This document shows positions 55,448 through 64,000 of a DNA stretch of 64,000 nucleotides, one piece after another. The stretch covers positions 745,001 through 809,000 of the forward strand of contig JACEFZ010014551.1 of assembly GCA_014155875.1 (NCBI GenBank), in the 5' to 3' direction. Every line of letters begins with the position of its first letter. Within the stretch, counting starts at the first letter, position 1. The stretch comes from Cepaea nemoralis (lineage: Eukaryota; Mollusca; Gastropoda; Stylommatophora; Helicidae). The notes under the pieces were generated by a model. That model searched no databases, had not been told where the DNA came from, and was given only the letters and a program-made list of their open reading frames with translations. The position numbers and the translations under genes are program-made.

Positions 55448-57608
55448 AAGGAAGCAAAGACCAAGGAAATACGTGCCATGCGAATCAGTAAACTTAAAAA
55501 AACCTCAAAGACGAGGCAATGAGGGAATATTATGAAAAAGAACTAATCGAAATTTTTGTAAAATTACCTATAGAAAGAAAGACAGGGAAGAAGAATGGGA
55601 GATGTTCAAATCAAGCATTTTAAATACTGCAAAGATAACATGTGGAATGACGATAAAACGCAAAACACGGATAAAGAAAATAACAAGTTGGTTAAACGCA
55701 GAAGTAAAGAAAGCTGTAAAAGACAAAAAGGAAAAATACAAAAAGTGATCGAAGAGCAAACAGGAATGCGATTACATAGAATATAGAATAGTGAGAAGAC
55801 ATGTGAATAGAATAGAAAAGAGATAAAAACAAAAAGACTGGGAGGAGTATGGAGAAACTCTAAATAAAAACTACAAGGAGGCAACTAGAAACTTCTATAA
55901 AAAGATAAGTGCAATGAGAAATAGAGGATAACTCTGTGACCCAACTGAAATAATTAACAACGAAAATGGATAACCAATAAGTGAACAAAAACAATTCCTA
56001 ATAAGATGGAAACAGTACTTCGAACAACTTCTCAACATCCCATCAGATACCACAGGAATTCAAGAAACCGACACAGATGCCACCGAAGAACTAGAACCAG
56101 ACATACTGAAAGAAGAAATTATAGAAGCCATCAGATTAGCCCCATTGAACAAATCACCAGGACAAGATGAAATACCAAATGAACTAATTAAAGCAGCAAG
56201 AGAAGTAGGAACAGCATGGCTACATAGACTATTCAACCAAGTTTGGGTAGAACAACAGACACCACGAGACTGGGGAAACGCCATAATTATCCCAATTTGG
56301 AAAAACAAAGGCAGCAAAAGAGACTGCACACAATACAGAGGCATTTCACTGTTGAGTCATACTGGGAAAATATTTTGCAAAATTCTTGAAAAAAGATTAA
56401 GAACTATTATAGAACCCCAGCTAAGCGAAATACAACTTGGATTTAGGAAAAACAAAGGATGCACAGATGCCATTTTTGCTCTTAGACAACTTATAGAAAA
56501 ATCAATCGAATTCAATGAAACACTTTACTTAGCCTTTGTCGACCAAGAAAAGGCATTTGATAGAGTAGATAGAAACAAGCTGTGGGAAATCCTTAAACAA
56601 TATGGAGTGAGTACACATCTAATGAACCTATGTAGAAGCTTATACAACAACAGTGAATGCATAGTGAGAGCAACTGGAGGACACTCAGAACCCTTCACCA
56701 TAAGATCCGGAGTACGACAAGGTTGTGTCCTGTCCCCTCTCTTGTTTATAACATATATAGACAACATATGTAAAGAAACCAGCCAAACAGAGACCGCAAG
56801 AACACCGCATGACGAGAACACAGAAGAAGAACCATCTGCAAATCTAACCATTAGAGAACTCCTGTTTGCGGACGACCAAGCATTAATAGCAAAATCAGAA
56901 GCTGAATTACAAGACCACATGAATAGTCTAAACGAAATGTGTAGGGAACATAACATGAAAATTAGCACAAGTAAAACAGAGTATAACTAAAGAAGAAAAA
57001 GCAACAACGATTCACCTAAACGAACATCCCTTGAAACAAGTAAAGAGTTTCAAGTACCTAGGAAGTATAATATCATCAAATGGCAAATCAGAAAAAATAG
57101 ATGCAATAAATCAAACCAACTCATTGGACAAAGGGCACCAATACTAAAGAACAAACATGTATCAATAACTACTAAGAAAGCACGTAACAACACAATCTTA
57201 CTACCAACTCTATGTTACCAATGCCAAACCTGGACAATGACAGAAAAAGAGAAAAGAAATATCACAACAGAAATGAGATTCCTGAGAAGAATACTCAATG
57301 TATCAAGAAGAGATCAGATCAGAAATGACGAAATCAGGACTAAAGTGGGGCTTATAGCTGCACTAGATTGTATTAGAAGTCAGCAAGTCAAGTGGTTTGG
57401 CCATGCAAGGAGGTTACCAGCTAACAGTATACCACAACAAGCAATGATGTACAGACCAGAGGGAAACAGAGGAAGAGACCGACCACGTAAACGATGGACG
57501 CAGGGAATAACAGAGTCCATGGGAATATCGATACATGAAGCCCATAAGCGGGCACTCTCCCGCTGTTTATACTTCACCTCGACACCGCAAGGTACAAGAG
57601 GAACATGA
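55448..57608 (+). pseudogene. LINE-C reverse transcriptase
   Basis: A linker with several stops (55448-56100) leads into a 281-codon open stretch (56145-56990): NKSPGQDEIPNELIKAA, DWGNAIIIPIWKNKGSK, YRGISLLSHTGKIFCKIL, EIQLGFRKNKGCTDAIFALR, AFVDQEKAFDRVDRNKLW (Asp), RSGVRQGCVLSPLLFITY and ELLFADDQALIAKSE (catalytic Asp pair). A stop at 56988 and a frameshift follow, then the thumb (FKYLGSII, MEKEKRNITTEMRFLRRIL-like) and C-terminus KWFGHARRLPANSIPQQAM, GRDRPRKRW, ending at 57608. There is no zinc finger, unlike LINE-E and LINE-F. Confidence 0.88.
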
Positions 57609-57639
57609 TGAGATGAGATGAGATGAGACTTTGCCTACA

Positions 57640-57889
57640 ACTACTATGCCTTTTTCGTTGATCTTCATGACTCCAGATTCTTGATCTTCATGACTCCAAA
57701 TTCTTGTGGGAAAACTGAATGTGTCGTCAACCAAATTCACGCTGTAAATTCGGTATGTTACATAACAGCTTTATCTTTTTCCTGACCCGAAATATATATA
57801 TATAGTATGATGAGTATCACATCCGCCACCTTGACTTCCCAGTACTAAAACCATTTTAGGTTGGGTAGATCTAGTAGCCCAGATCAAGT
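57640..57889. other. No recognisable gene
   Basis: Repeated ATCTTCATGACTCCA near 57660; a short TA run at 57792. Nothing else. Confidence 0.4.
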
Positions 57890-57985
57890 TTTGTAACATC
57901 TGCTTGAAGGGGATTCGAACACAAGACCACCAGGTGGGCAGATAAGCGCCTTAGCCAATGGGCATCGGCTACTGCCACTGGGCAT
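57890..57985 (-). mobile_element. tRNA-like SINE fragment
   Basis: On the minus strand: GCCCATTGGCTAAGGCGCTT (A box) and GTCTTGTGTTCGAATCCCC (perfect B box). The arms do not close into a clean cloverleaf, a GGGCATCGGCTACTGCCACT-type repeat follows, and the SINE body is unclear. I treat it as a SINE head. Confidence 0.55.
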
Positions 57986-58207
57986 CGGCTACTCTCACAT
58001 TCTAATATTGGAGAAGCCCTACGTGCTCGAATTAAATGAATGTATTAATGTAATCTGCGGAAGAAACTTGGGTGAATGTGGATACGATGGTTAGGAAAAA
58101 TTAAATAATGGTTCAGATTATATAATAGGAAGACATAAGTAATAGTAATGTCAAAGCAAAGGATTGTGCGCAAAATGTACAGTAATTAATTCAGTGCAGG
58201 AGAAGTA

Positions 58208-58410
58208 CAAAACGTCAAGTTTAGTTTAGTTTAGTTTAGTTTAGTTAGTTTAGTTAGTTTAGTTTAGTTTAGTTTAGTTTAGTTTAGTCGATGGATCAAC
58301 ACATGGCACACGGGTGCAACCCATAAGTGCTCCGTTCTCCTCCTAACTCAAATCTGAGTCTGGAGAAACTCAGCTCAGTGCACTAACTCCGTTGCACCGG
58401 CGAACGTCAA
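58208..58410 (-). mobile_element. SINE-2 3' fragment, inverted
   Basis: The minus strand matches the 3' ~130 bp of SINE-2 (7815-7950): GCAACGGAGTTAGTGCACTG, GGAGAACGGAGCACTTATGG, then an AAACT repeat tail (58218-58289 as TTTAG on the plus strand). AACGTCAA occurs on both sides (58207 and 58404 regions) and is the likely duplication. Confidence 0.8.
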
Positions 58411-58621
58411 ATATCTAGTCATATGGATAATATCAAATTTATGATTTATCGCAGAAATAAAAAACAAAATAAGACAAGCTGAACTTGTATAAAATCAAAA
58501 ATAACTGTTGCATGTTACAAAGAACTACATTTAACACATGGCTGAGAATCCTGGACAATTGATGAACACGCAACAATAACAAAAAATAATCCACCTTGGC
58601 CTTACGGGTGTAGTTTTACAG

Positions 58622-58935
58622 AAGAGTGCTGGAAATTTCTTGGACAGCCAAAATGAGTAATTTAAACAATTTGAGAGGCTATGAGACAACTTATCGCAAA
58701 CATTTTTGGCTACGTTATGAGAAGAGAAACACCCTGGCATATTACGACAACAGAATTCTTTGTGGAAAGAGTGACCGAGGAAGACAGCCAGAGAAAATCT
58801 TGACAGACTTGTTTCACGGCACAAAAAGGTGGCAGCGAACGACTGATGCATGCTGTTGATCGCGTCATGTGGAGAAGCTTGACACTTTATGCTAGTCGGT
58901 GGGGCATTTCATTATGATGATGATGACAATGAATG
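58622..58935 (+). mobile_element. LINE-B 3' fragment, sense
   Basis: It encodes LEISWTAKMSNLNNLR, HFWLRYEKRNTL and CGKSDRGRQPEKILTDL, the C-terminal RT region of LINE-B (compare 118-555), then an ATG-repeat tail (58914-58945). Frame-shifted and 5'-truncated. Confidence 0.75.
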
Positions 58936-58945
58936 ATAATGATGA

Positions 58946-59389
58946 TTAATGTGACATAATGTTAATTCCGATGTCATTGACAAAATAAGAAAAGACAACG
59001 CGGTGTCAGATTGGATAACAAGATTACAATATTTCGCAATTCTAAATGAAAAAAAAAAGAAAAAAAGATGACAGTATCAAAATAAAAGAAAAGTATTACA
59101 CGACAAGATATATTTTCTATTTTCTATGTTTTTTTCTTCAGAAGACGATATAAAGCGAAGGGATGATCAGACATCTCACGCCCCCGTTGTTTGCTGTGGC
59201 GTGGTTTTGATTGGAATGAAGTCTAGTGGAAAATATATTCCACAGTACTTCATGTTCTGTACAGTAAAATTGTTTTTAGTAGTAAATGAAGCAAGAGTAT
59301 AGATCTATGTTGTATCCTCAGCCGTTGTCTACAATTATCTAGAAATTACATATCAAGTCACGCGTACCTTTATCTTGTCATCAATCATC
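58946..59389. other. No recognisable gene
   Basis: AT-rich; nothing identifiable. Confidence 0.4.
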
Positions 59390-60455
59390 ATCATCATCAA
59401 ATGCCCTGCCAGCTGGCGTAGGCAGTTCATGGCTCTCCATAGATCTCGGTCTTTGGTTTTCTAGATCAACTCTGCTGCTGATATTCATCCATGCCACCGT
59501 CTCAATCCATTCAGCATCATTTCTCTTGGTCTACATCTGCCTCTCTTCCCCTCGATTTTTCCAGTTGTCACGATGTTCTCCAATGCCTCTCGTCTCATCA
59601 CATGACCGAAGAAAGATGTTTGTCTCTTTCTTATTGTTGTATATAATGTTCTACTTTCATATTAGCTTCTTTCAGGTAGTCGTTGCTAGTTACTCTGTCA
59701 GTCCAAGGAATTCACAACATTCGTCTCAGGAACCACATCTCTGTTGCTTCTAATTTCTTCTTAATTTGTTCATTTACATTTCAAGATTCACTGCCATACG
59801 CAAAATGGGTTCTGCATAGCATTTCAGCATTCTCTTTCTTACATTCAGTGATAGTGACTTACTGCATAAGATACTCTTAATTTTCTGAAATGCGGCTTTT
59901 GCTTGCCCTAATCTGCTCTTAATCTCTTTTGTACACCTTCCATCTGATGTTATAAATGTCCCTAGGTATCTAAAATTATCCATTTGGTTAAGAATTTTTC
60001 CTTCTATTTCTATATCACATTTTGGTGTCACCATTTTCTTTGATATCACCATTGTTACTGTTTTCTTGATATTCAAGGAGAGTCCTTTATTTGCACTCTC
60101 TGTTACTACAATGGCCAACAATTGTTGTAGGTCTGTTGATTTATCCGCCACCAATACTGTGTCATCTGCATTTTTTAAATGTTGCATAACCCTTGCAGGA
60201 CGTTGCAGTCAACATCATAATTTTCAGCTGGTGTTGATCTACTAGGCAAATTTTACGTTCAGTAGTTTGCTATTGCTTTCTGAACGACCGACTCCCATAC
60301 CAACACGTTATAACACAATGCGACATCTCTGCTGCACAAATCAGTCGCGGCTGCGTTTCAAATGCCTGTTAAGCTGCTCACGAACCGCGTTCGCAAGCCT
60401 TTGGCCACGAAGACGGTCATCTGCATAGCGTATATTATTTACATTGGTGGGTACA
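59390..60455 (-). mobile_element. LINE-B copy, antisense, split by SINE-1
   Basis: Minus-strand coding: NVNNIRYADD (60446-60416), interrupted by SINE-1, then DDTVLVADKSTDLQQLLAIV, SANKGLSLNIKKTVTMV, NFRYLGTFITSDGRCTKEIK and VRKRMLKCYAEPIL (to 59774), then further C-terminal segments to the 3' end with an ATG-repeat tail near 59385-59398. It resembles the sense copy at 25.08-25.84 kb. 5'-truncated; its 5' side meets LINE-F. Confidence 0.85.
60172..60415 (-). mobile_element. SINE-1 copy e, inverted, inside LINE-B
   Basis: An 11-bp duplication GTCATCTGCAT (60161-60171 and 60416-60426) bounds 244 bp. The minus strand has the tRNA-like head CGTGGCCAAAGGCTTGCGAA, the body motif AGAAAGCAATAGCAAACTAC and the tail GCAAGGGTTATGCAACATTT. 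The break lies in the YADD codons of LINE-B. Confidence 0.88.
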
Positions 60456-61235
60456 GGGTGTCAGGCATTGGTAGTACCTTTGGCAAGGATGACTCTCATG
60501 TTCTCTTCAGGACCCATCCCCCACTGGTCCAAGCCTGACATCCAGCTCACGCCTGTGGCTCCCAGTAGCTGTCAGCAAGCGACAGCGGCCTCACCCGGGC
60601 AACAGATGTGAGAGGCTGGCTAAACCAGGCTTGGGTAGCCGATTTGGTGTCAAACCAAGCGGTGAGCTAGGGTATGCCTACCCAGAATGTGAAGACAGGA
60701 TTTGGCAGCCTGCGCGAATGAAATCACTGATGACTCAAAGGGCAAGACGGCGTTTACCTGCAAAGCGTTGTGGAACGTAATGAGCACGGCAAAGTACGTA
60801 GAGCGCCCTAGTCATCCACTGCACCTGTATTCGTCTCCAGTCGTCTTGACTTGTCTTGCCACTGGACTCAGATCGACTCAGGCGAGAGAGTGAGGTCGAC
60901 GAATTGCGCAACTCTTCCTCACTTTAATCCAATTCATCGCGCAAGTCATTCTTCATCCAACATCATATATCACCTTCAGGCCCTGTGGCGATGGGCGAAC
61001 GGCGAAGCGGCAGACGTGGGTACGCTGGCAGTCGTGGTCGCAGACCTGCATACAGGCGGCTCGGGCCATATGGTCGTCATCTACTGCCCGGATCAGCAGT
61101 GAGATTCGGCACCCCATGAGTGACTGAGCAGCCCTCTACAGGAAAGCACTGCTCACCTCTATAGCATGAGGAAGGGGCTGGAAAAGGTGCCCTAAACATT
61201 GTCTGCTCCATCATTAATTAAAGAGCTAGCCGTGT

Positions 61236-62115
61236 TTGGTGGGTATCCTATACTGCGGTCGACATGCAAACAAAGTAGAAACAGGTAAAGCTAAAAGAGC
61301 AAACCATATTCCCTTGATAATCGGAACTTGGAATGTACGCACCCTACTTGACAGAGATGGCGCGTCGGGTCCAGAGAGACGAACAGCATTGATTGGGAGA
61401 GAGCTGGGCAGGTACAACATCAACATTGCAGCCTTCAGCGAGACACGGCTTGCAGAAGAAGGCCAAATCTGTGAAGTAGGTGCCGGCTACACATTTTTCT
61501 GGAGTAGAAGGAAAAGCGAGGAAAGACGCCAATCCGGTGTGGGATTTGCCATTAAGTCGGCCCTGCTTGGCAAACTAGTTGAATTTCCGAAGACTATAAA
61601 TGACAGGCTTATGACTATTAAGTTACCCCTGCTGAAAGGAAAGAAACATGCAACTATCGTGAGTGTCTACGCACCAACCATGACAAATGAAGATGACGTC
61701 AAAAACAAGTTCTATGAAGACCTGCACAACGTATTAACATATGTTCCTAAAGGAGACAAACTTATACTCCTTGGGAACTTCAATGCCAGAGTAGGCCAGG
61801 ACACGGTCTCTTGGAGTGGCATCATTGGAAAGGAGACGGAGTCGGAAATTGAAACAACAATGGTCTCCTCCTCCTTCAGACCTGTGCCGAACACGATCTC
61901 ATGACCACCAACACAATTGTCCGTCTCCCCATGAGAAATAGGACATCGTGGATGCACCCTCGCTCGAAACACTGGCACCTCATTGACTATATCGTCGTCA
62001 GGAGGAGTGACAGACAAGACGTTCGAGTGACAAAATCCATGTGTGGTGCCGAATGTTGGACAGACCATCGTCTCATTGTCTCGAAAATAAACATACACAT
62101 CAAACCACCACAGCG
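61236..62115 (+). pseudogene. LINE-F AP endonuclease domain
   Basis: Blocks: LIIGTWNVRTLLDRDG (catalytic Asn), NIAAFSETRLAEEGQ (Glu), SGVGFAIKSALLGKL, TIVSVYAPTMTNEDDV and LILLGNFNARVGQD. In the last, the catalytic Asp of the usual GDFNAR is Asn. After a frameshift near 61895, RTSWMHPRSKHWHLIDYIVV and TDHRLIVSKI follow with the terminal Asp-His intact. The start Met at 61236 is in frame and close to the domain. Confidence 0.85.
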
Positions 62116-62134
62116 TCCTCAAGGAGTAAAAAAA

Positions 62135-62154
62135 TACACACACACACACAAACA

Positions 62155-62191
<37 letters not shown>

Positions 62192-62377
62192 TAAATGCCA
62201 CCAGCCTAAACAGCAAACAATAAAAATGCAGCTGTATGAAAACATGCTGGAAGACAGCCTCAATCCAAATGCTGCAGCTAAACAGGATGAGGAAGCAGAG
62301 TGGAGGGCTCTAAAGGACATAATTTATAACACTGCTATGGAAATCTAGGGTCCAGCCCTCCCGCCCCCCCCCCCCTC
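62135..62377. repeat. (CA)n and poly-C runs within the LINE-F linker
   Basis: CA repeats at 62135-62189 and a C-rich run at 62360-62376 interrupt linker coding, which has also lost its frame. They arose after insertion or came with this copy. Confidence 0.85.
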
Positions 62378-62520
62378 CCAAAGCTAAACACTGGTTTGAT
62401 GGACATTCTGAAGACATCAACCTATTACTGGCTGAGAAACATCTTCTCCTCAAGGCATATTTGAATGATCCGAAGTCAACATAAACAAAAAAAGATGCCT
62501 TCAATAAAATTCGGAGAGTA

Positions 62521-64000
62521 GTGCAGCAGAAACTTCGGCACATGCGGGACTCCTTTCTGAGCAACAAAGCTGATGAAATTCAAGGCTTTGCTGACAGACA
62601 TGATATGAAAAACTTCTACGACTCACTGAAAGCGATCTACGGTCCTCCCTCACCAGGCATTGTTCCCGTCCTCAATGCAGATGGGGGAACATTGGTCACC
62701 GGTAAGAAAGAAATCCTTCAACGCTGGGCAGAGCATTTCAGCAAAATCTTAAATGGAACTTCCTTCTTTGATGATGACACCATCAACTGCCTTCTTCAAG
62801 TTCCCATCAATGATACACTTGATGACCTGCCAACCATAGTAGAACTAAACAAAGCCACCCAGCAACTTTCAATGTAAAGGCTCCTGGTCCTGACTCCATT
62901 CAAGCATATATATACAAAGAAGGTGGGCGGGTCCTAATAGAGCAGCTTCACTAAGTCTTTACAAACATATTGGTGAACGAGACCATGCCACAAGATTTCA
63001 AGGACGCGTCAATAGTCCACCTTTACAAACGTAAAGGGAACCGACAATCCTGTGACAACCACCGACGCATCTCCTTGCTCTCAATCACAGGGAAGATACT
63101 CGCCAGAATTCTTCTCAATCGCCTCACGGCCCACCTCTATTGGGTTCTTTTTCCTGAGAGTCAATGTGGCTTCAGTAAAGAACGAGCAACTGTTGACATG
63201 ATTTTCGCGGCAAGGCAACTGAAAGAGAAATGTCAGGAACAAAACTCTAAAATGTTCTCCACTTTCATTGACCTTACCAAGGCTTTTGATACAGTCAGCA
63301 GAGAAGGACCGTGGAAGATTGTGGTGAAATATAGCTGTCCACAGAAGTTTGTATAAATAGTGCGGCTATTTCATGATGGCATGCAGGCAAGAGTACATTA
63401 AAATGGCGAACTGTCTGAGCCTTTTCCTGTCACCAATGGAGTGAAGCAAGGATGTGTCCTGCCACCAACACTGTTCAGCCTTATGTTTTCAGCTATGCTG
63501 ACAATGCATTCGATAACAATGTCATTGGAATAGACATCAACTACCGCATGAATGGAAAGTTGTTCAATCTCAGAAGGCTGAAAACCAAAACCAAAACTAA
63601 CAGCGACACCGCCAGAGAGCAGCTGTTTGCTGATGAATGAGCTCTATATGTCAACTCAAAGGCAGACAAGCAACACAATGTTTCAACTTTCTCATATGCC
63701 TGTGCCAACTTTGGGCTCAATATCAACTTGGCGAAGACAGTAGTTATGTACCAGCCAGCTCTAGTGAATAATTACACCCTGCTGAATATCAAGGTGAAAG
63801 TGTTGTAGACAAATTCACCTATCTTGGCAGCACTGTGTCACAAGCTGCCACAATTGATGACGAAGTGAACGCAAGAATCTCCAACGCCAGCGCGGCCATT
63901 GGCAGACTGTACAAGAATGTATGGGACAGAAATGGAATAAGCCTGCAAACAAAGCTAAAAGTCTACAAAGCAGTTGTATTATCCACACTGCTATATGCTC
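62521..64000 (+). pseudogene. LINE-F reverse transcriptase, cut by window end
   Basis: It encodes the RT-proximal linker (QQKLRHMRDSFLSNKADEIQ, LKAIYGPPSPG), then after a frameshift near 62875 VNETMPQDFKDASIVHLYKR, HRRISLLSITGKILARILLN, PESQCGFSKERATVDMIFAA and TFIDLTKAFDTVSREGPW. A stop at 63354 precedes a frame-shifted NGVKQGCVLPPTLF. The active site reads FADE followed by a stop (63625-63640) where the sister copy has FADDC, so this copy is dead. The match continues to base 64000. Confidence 0.88.

Larger units (their letters stand above)
52110..57627 (+). mobile_element. LINE-C: complete RTE-type LINE, split by a putative solo LTR
   Basis: An 11-bp duplication ACTTTGCCTAC (52099-52109 and 57628-57638) defines the element. 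Subtracting the 2,226-bp insertion leaves about 3.29 kb, the usual length of RTE elements. Order: structured leader with HDV-like ribozyme fold (52110-52300), endonuclease (52460-53216), linker (55443-56100), RT (56145-57608) and an (ATGAG)n tail. Stops at 52703, 53016 and in the linker and RT end make it inactive. Two further 3' fragments lie at 0.56 and 8.03 kb. Confidence 0.9.
60456..64000 (+). mobile_element. LINE-F, longest copy, runs off the window
   Basis: Leader (60456-61235), endonuclease (61300-62100), linker containing a (CA)n run and a poly-C run, and RT (62521 to the window end). The leader is shared with the deleted derivative at 49.3-49.9 kb and the RT with the copy at 39.8 kb. 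Stops and frame changes occur in the endonuclease end, linker and RT. The start coordinate is approximate because the junction with LINE-B lacks a readable duplication. Confidence 0.85.

Noticed and set aside
60456..60630. HDV-like ribozyme at the LINE-F 5' end (GGGTG...CACCC, then GGGC, then GGCTAAAC)
   Set aside because: Five P1 pairs and a J4/2-like GCTAA are visible, but I could not close P3 or a stable P4, and the 5' end is not fixed by a duplication.

Overview
The window looks like animal (metazoan) intergenic DNA. I found no host protein-coding gene, rRNA gene or functional tRNA gene. Almost everything recognisable is a transposable element, a tRNA-derived SINE or a tandem repeat. The mix (several RTE-like LINEs with an AP endonuclease, an I/Nimb-like LINE with RNase H, tRNA-headed SINEs, Tc1 and mariner relics, one Ty3/gypsy element with a Gmr1-type gene order, many microsatellites) suggests a marine invertebrate. 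A lophotrochozoan such as a mollusc is my best guess, but the sequence alone does not prove it.

I use working names. LINE-A to LINE-F are RTE-like families: A and B share an RY/FADDT-type reverse transcriptase; C is a complete ~3.3 kb element; D carries a YAD(D) motif and a GAA-rich tail; E and F end in a C2H2 finger. SINE-1 has the body motif AGAAAGCAATGGCAAACTAC. SINE-2 has an (ACTAA)n tail. SINE-3 is a tRNA-headed insertion inside LINE-E.

Layout: 0-0.8 kb antisense LINE-B/A/C fragments; 2.7-3.5 kb Tc1 relic; 4.5-5.9 kb mariner relic split by SINE-1; 7.5-8.4 kb SINE-2 and a LINE-C 3' end; 8.4-11.7 kb unrecognised; 12.2-15.1 kb LINE-E with a SINE-3 inside, followed by SINE-1; 15.4-25.8 kb LINE-B split by LINE-D and by an 8.0 kb Gmr1-like LTR element on the minus strand; 26.5-28.7 kb antisense LINE-A copies; 28.8-36.5 kb minisatellites broken by LINE-A and a 4.3 kb I-like LINE; 37-42 kb a 25-bp minisatellite broken by LINE-F; 42.5-45.3 kb SINEs and a LINE-A; 45.3-46.2 kb a 77-bp satellite with tRNA-like features; 46.4-47.5 kb LINE-D; 47.7-50 kb a 44-bp minisatellite broken by an internally deleted LINE-F; 52.1-57.6 kb LINE-C split by a 2.2 kb putative solo LTR; 58-60.4 kb SINE-2, LINE-B and SINE-1 fragments; 60.45 kb to the end LINE-F.

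Many insertions are proven within the window by target-site duplications, and in several cases the interrupted reading frame resumes across the insertion. This gives a relative order of events. Two points stand out. The LTR element encodes integrase upstream of reverse transcriptase (gag-PR-INT-RT-RH) and has almost identical LTRs. The complete LINE-C copy starts, exactly at its duplication-defined 5' end, with a sequence that folds like an HDV-type self-cleaving ribozyme.
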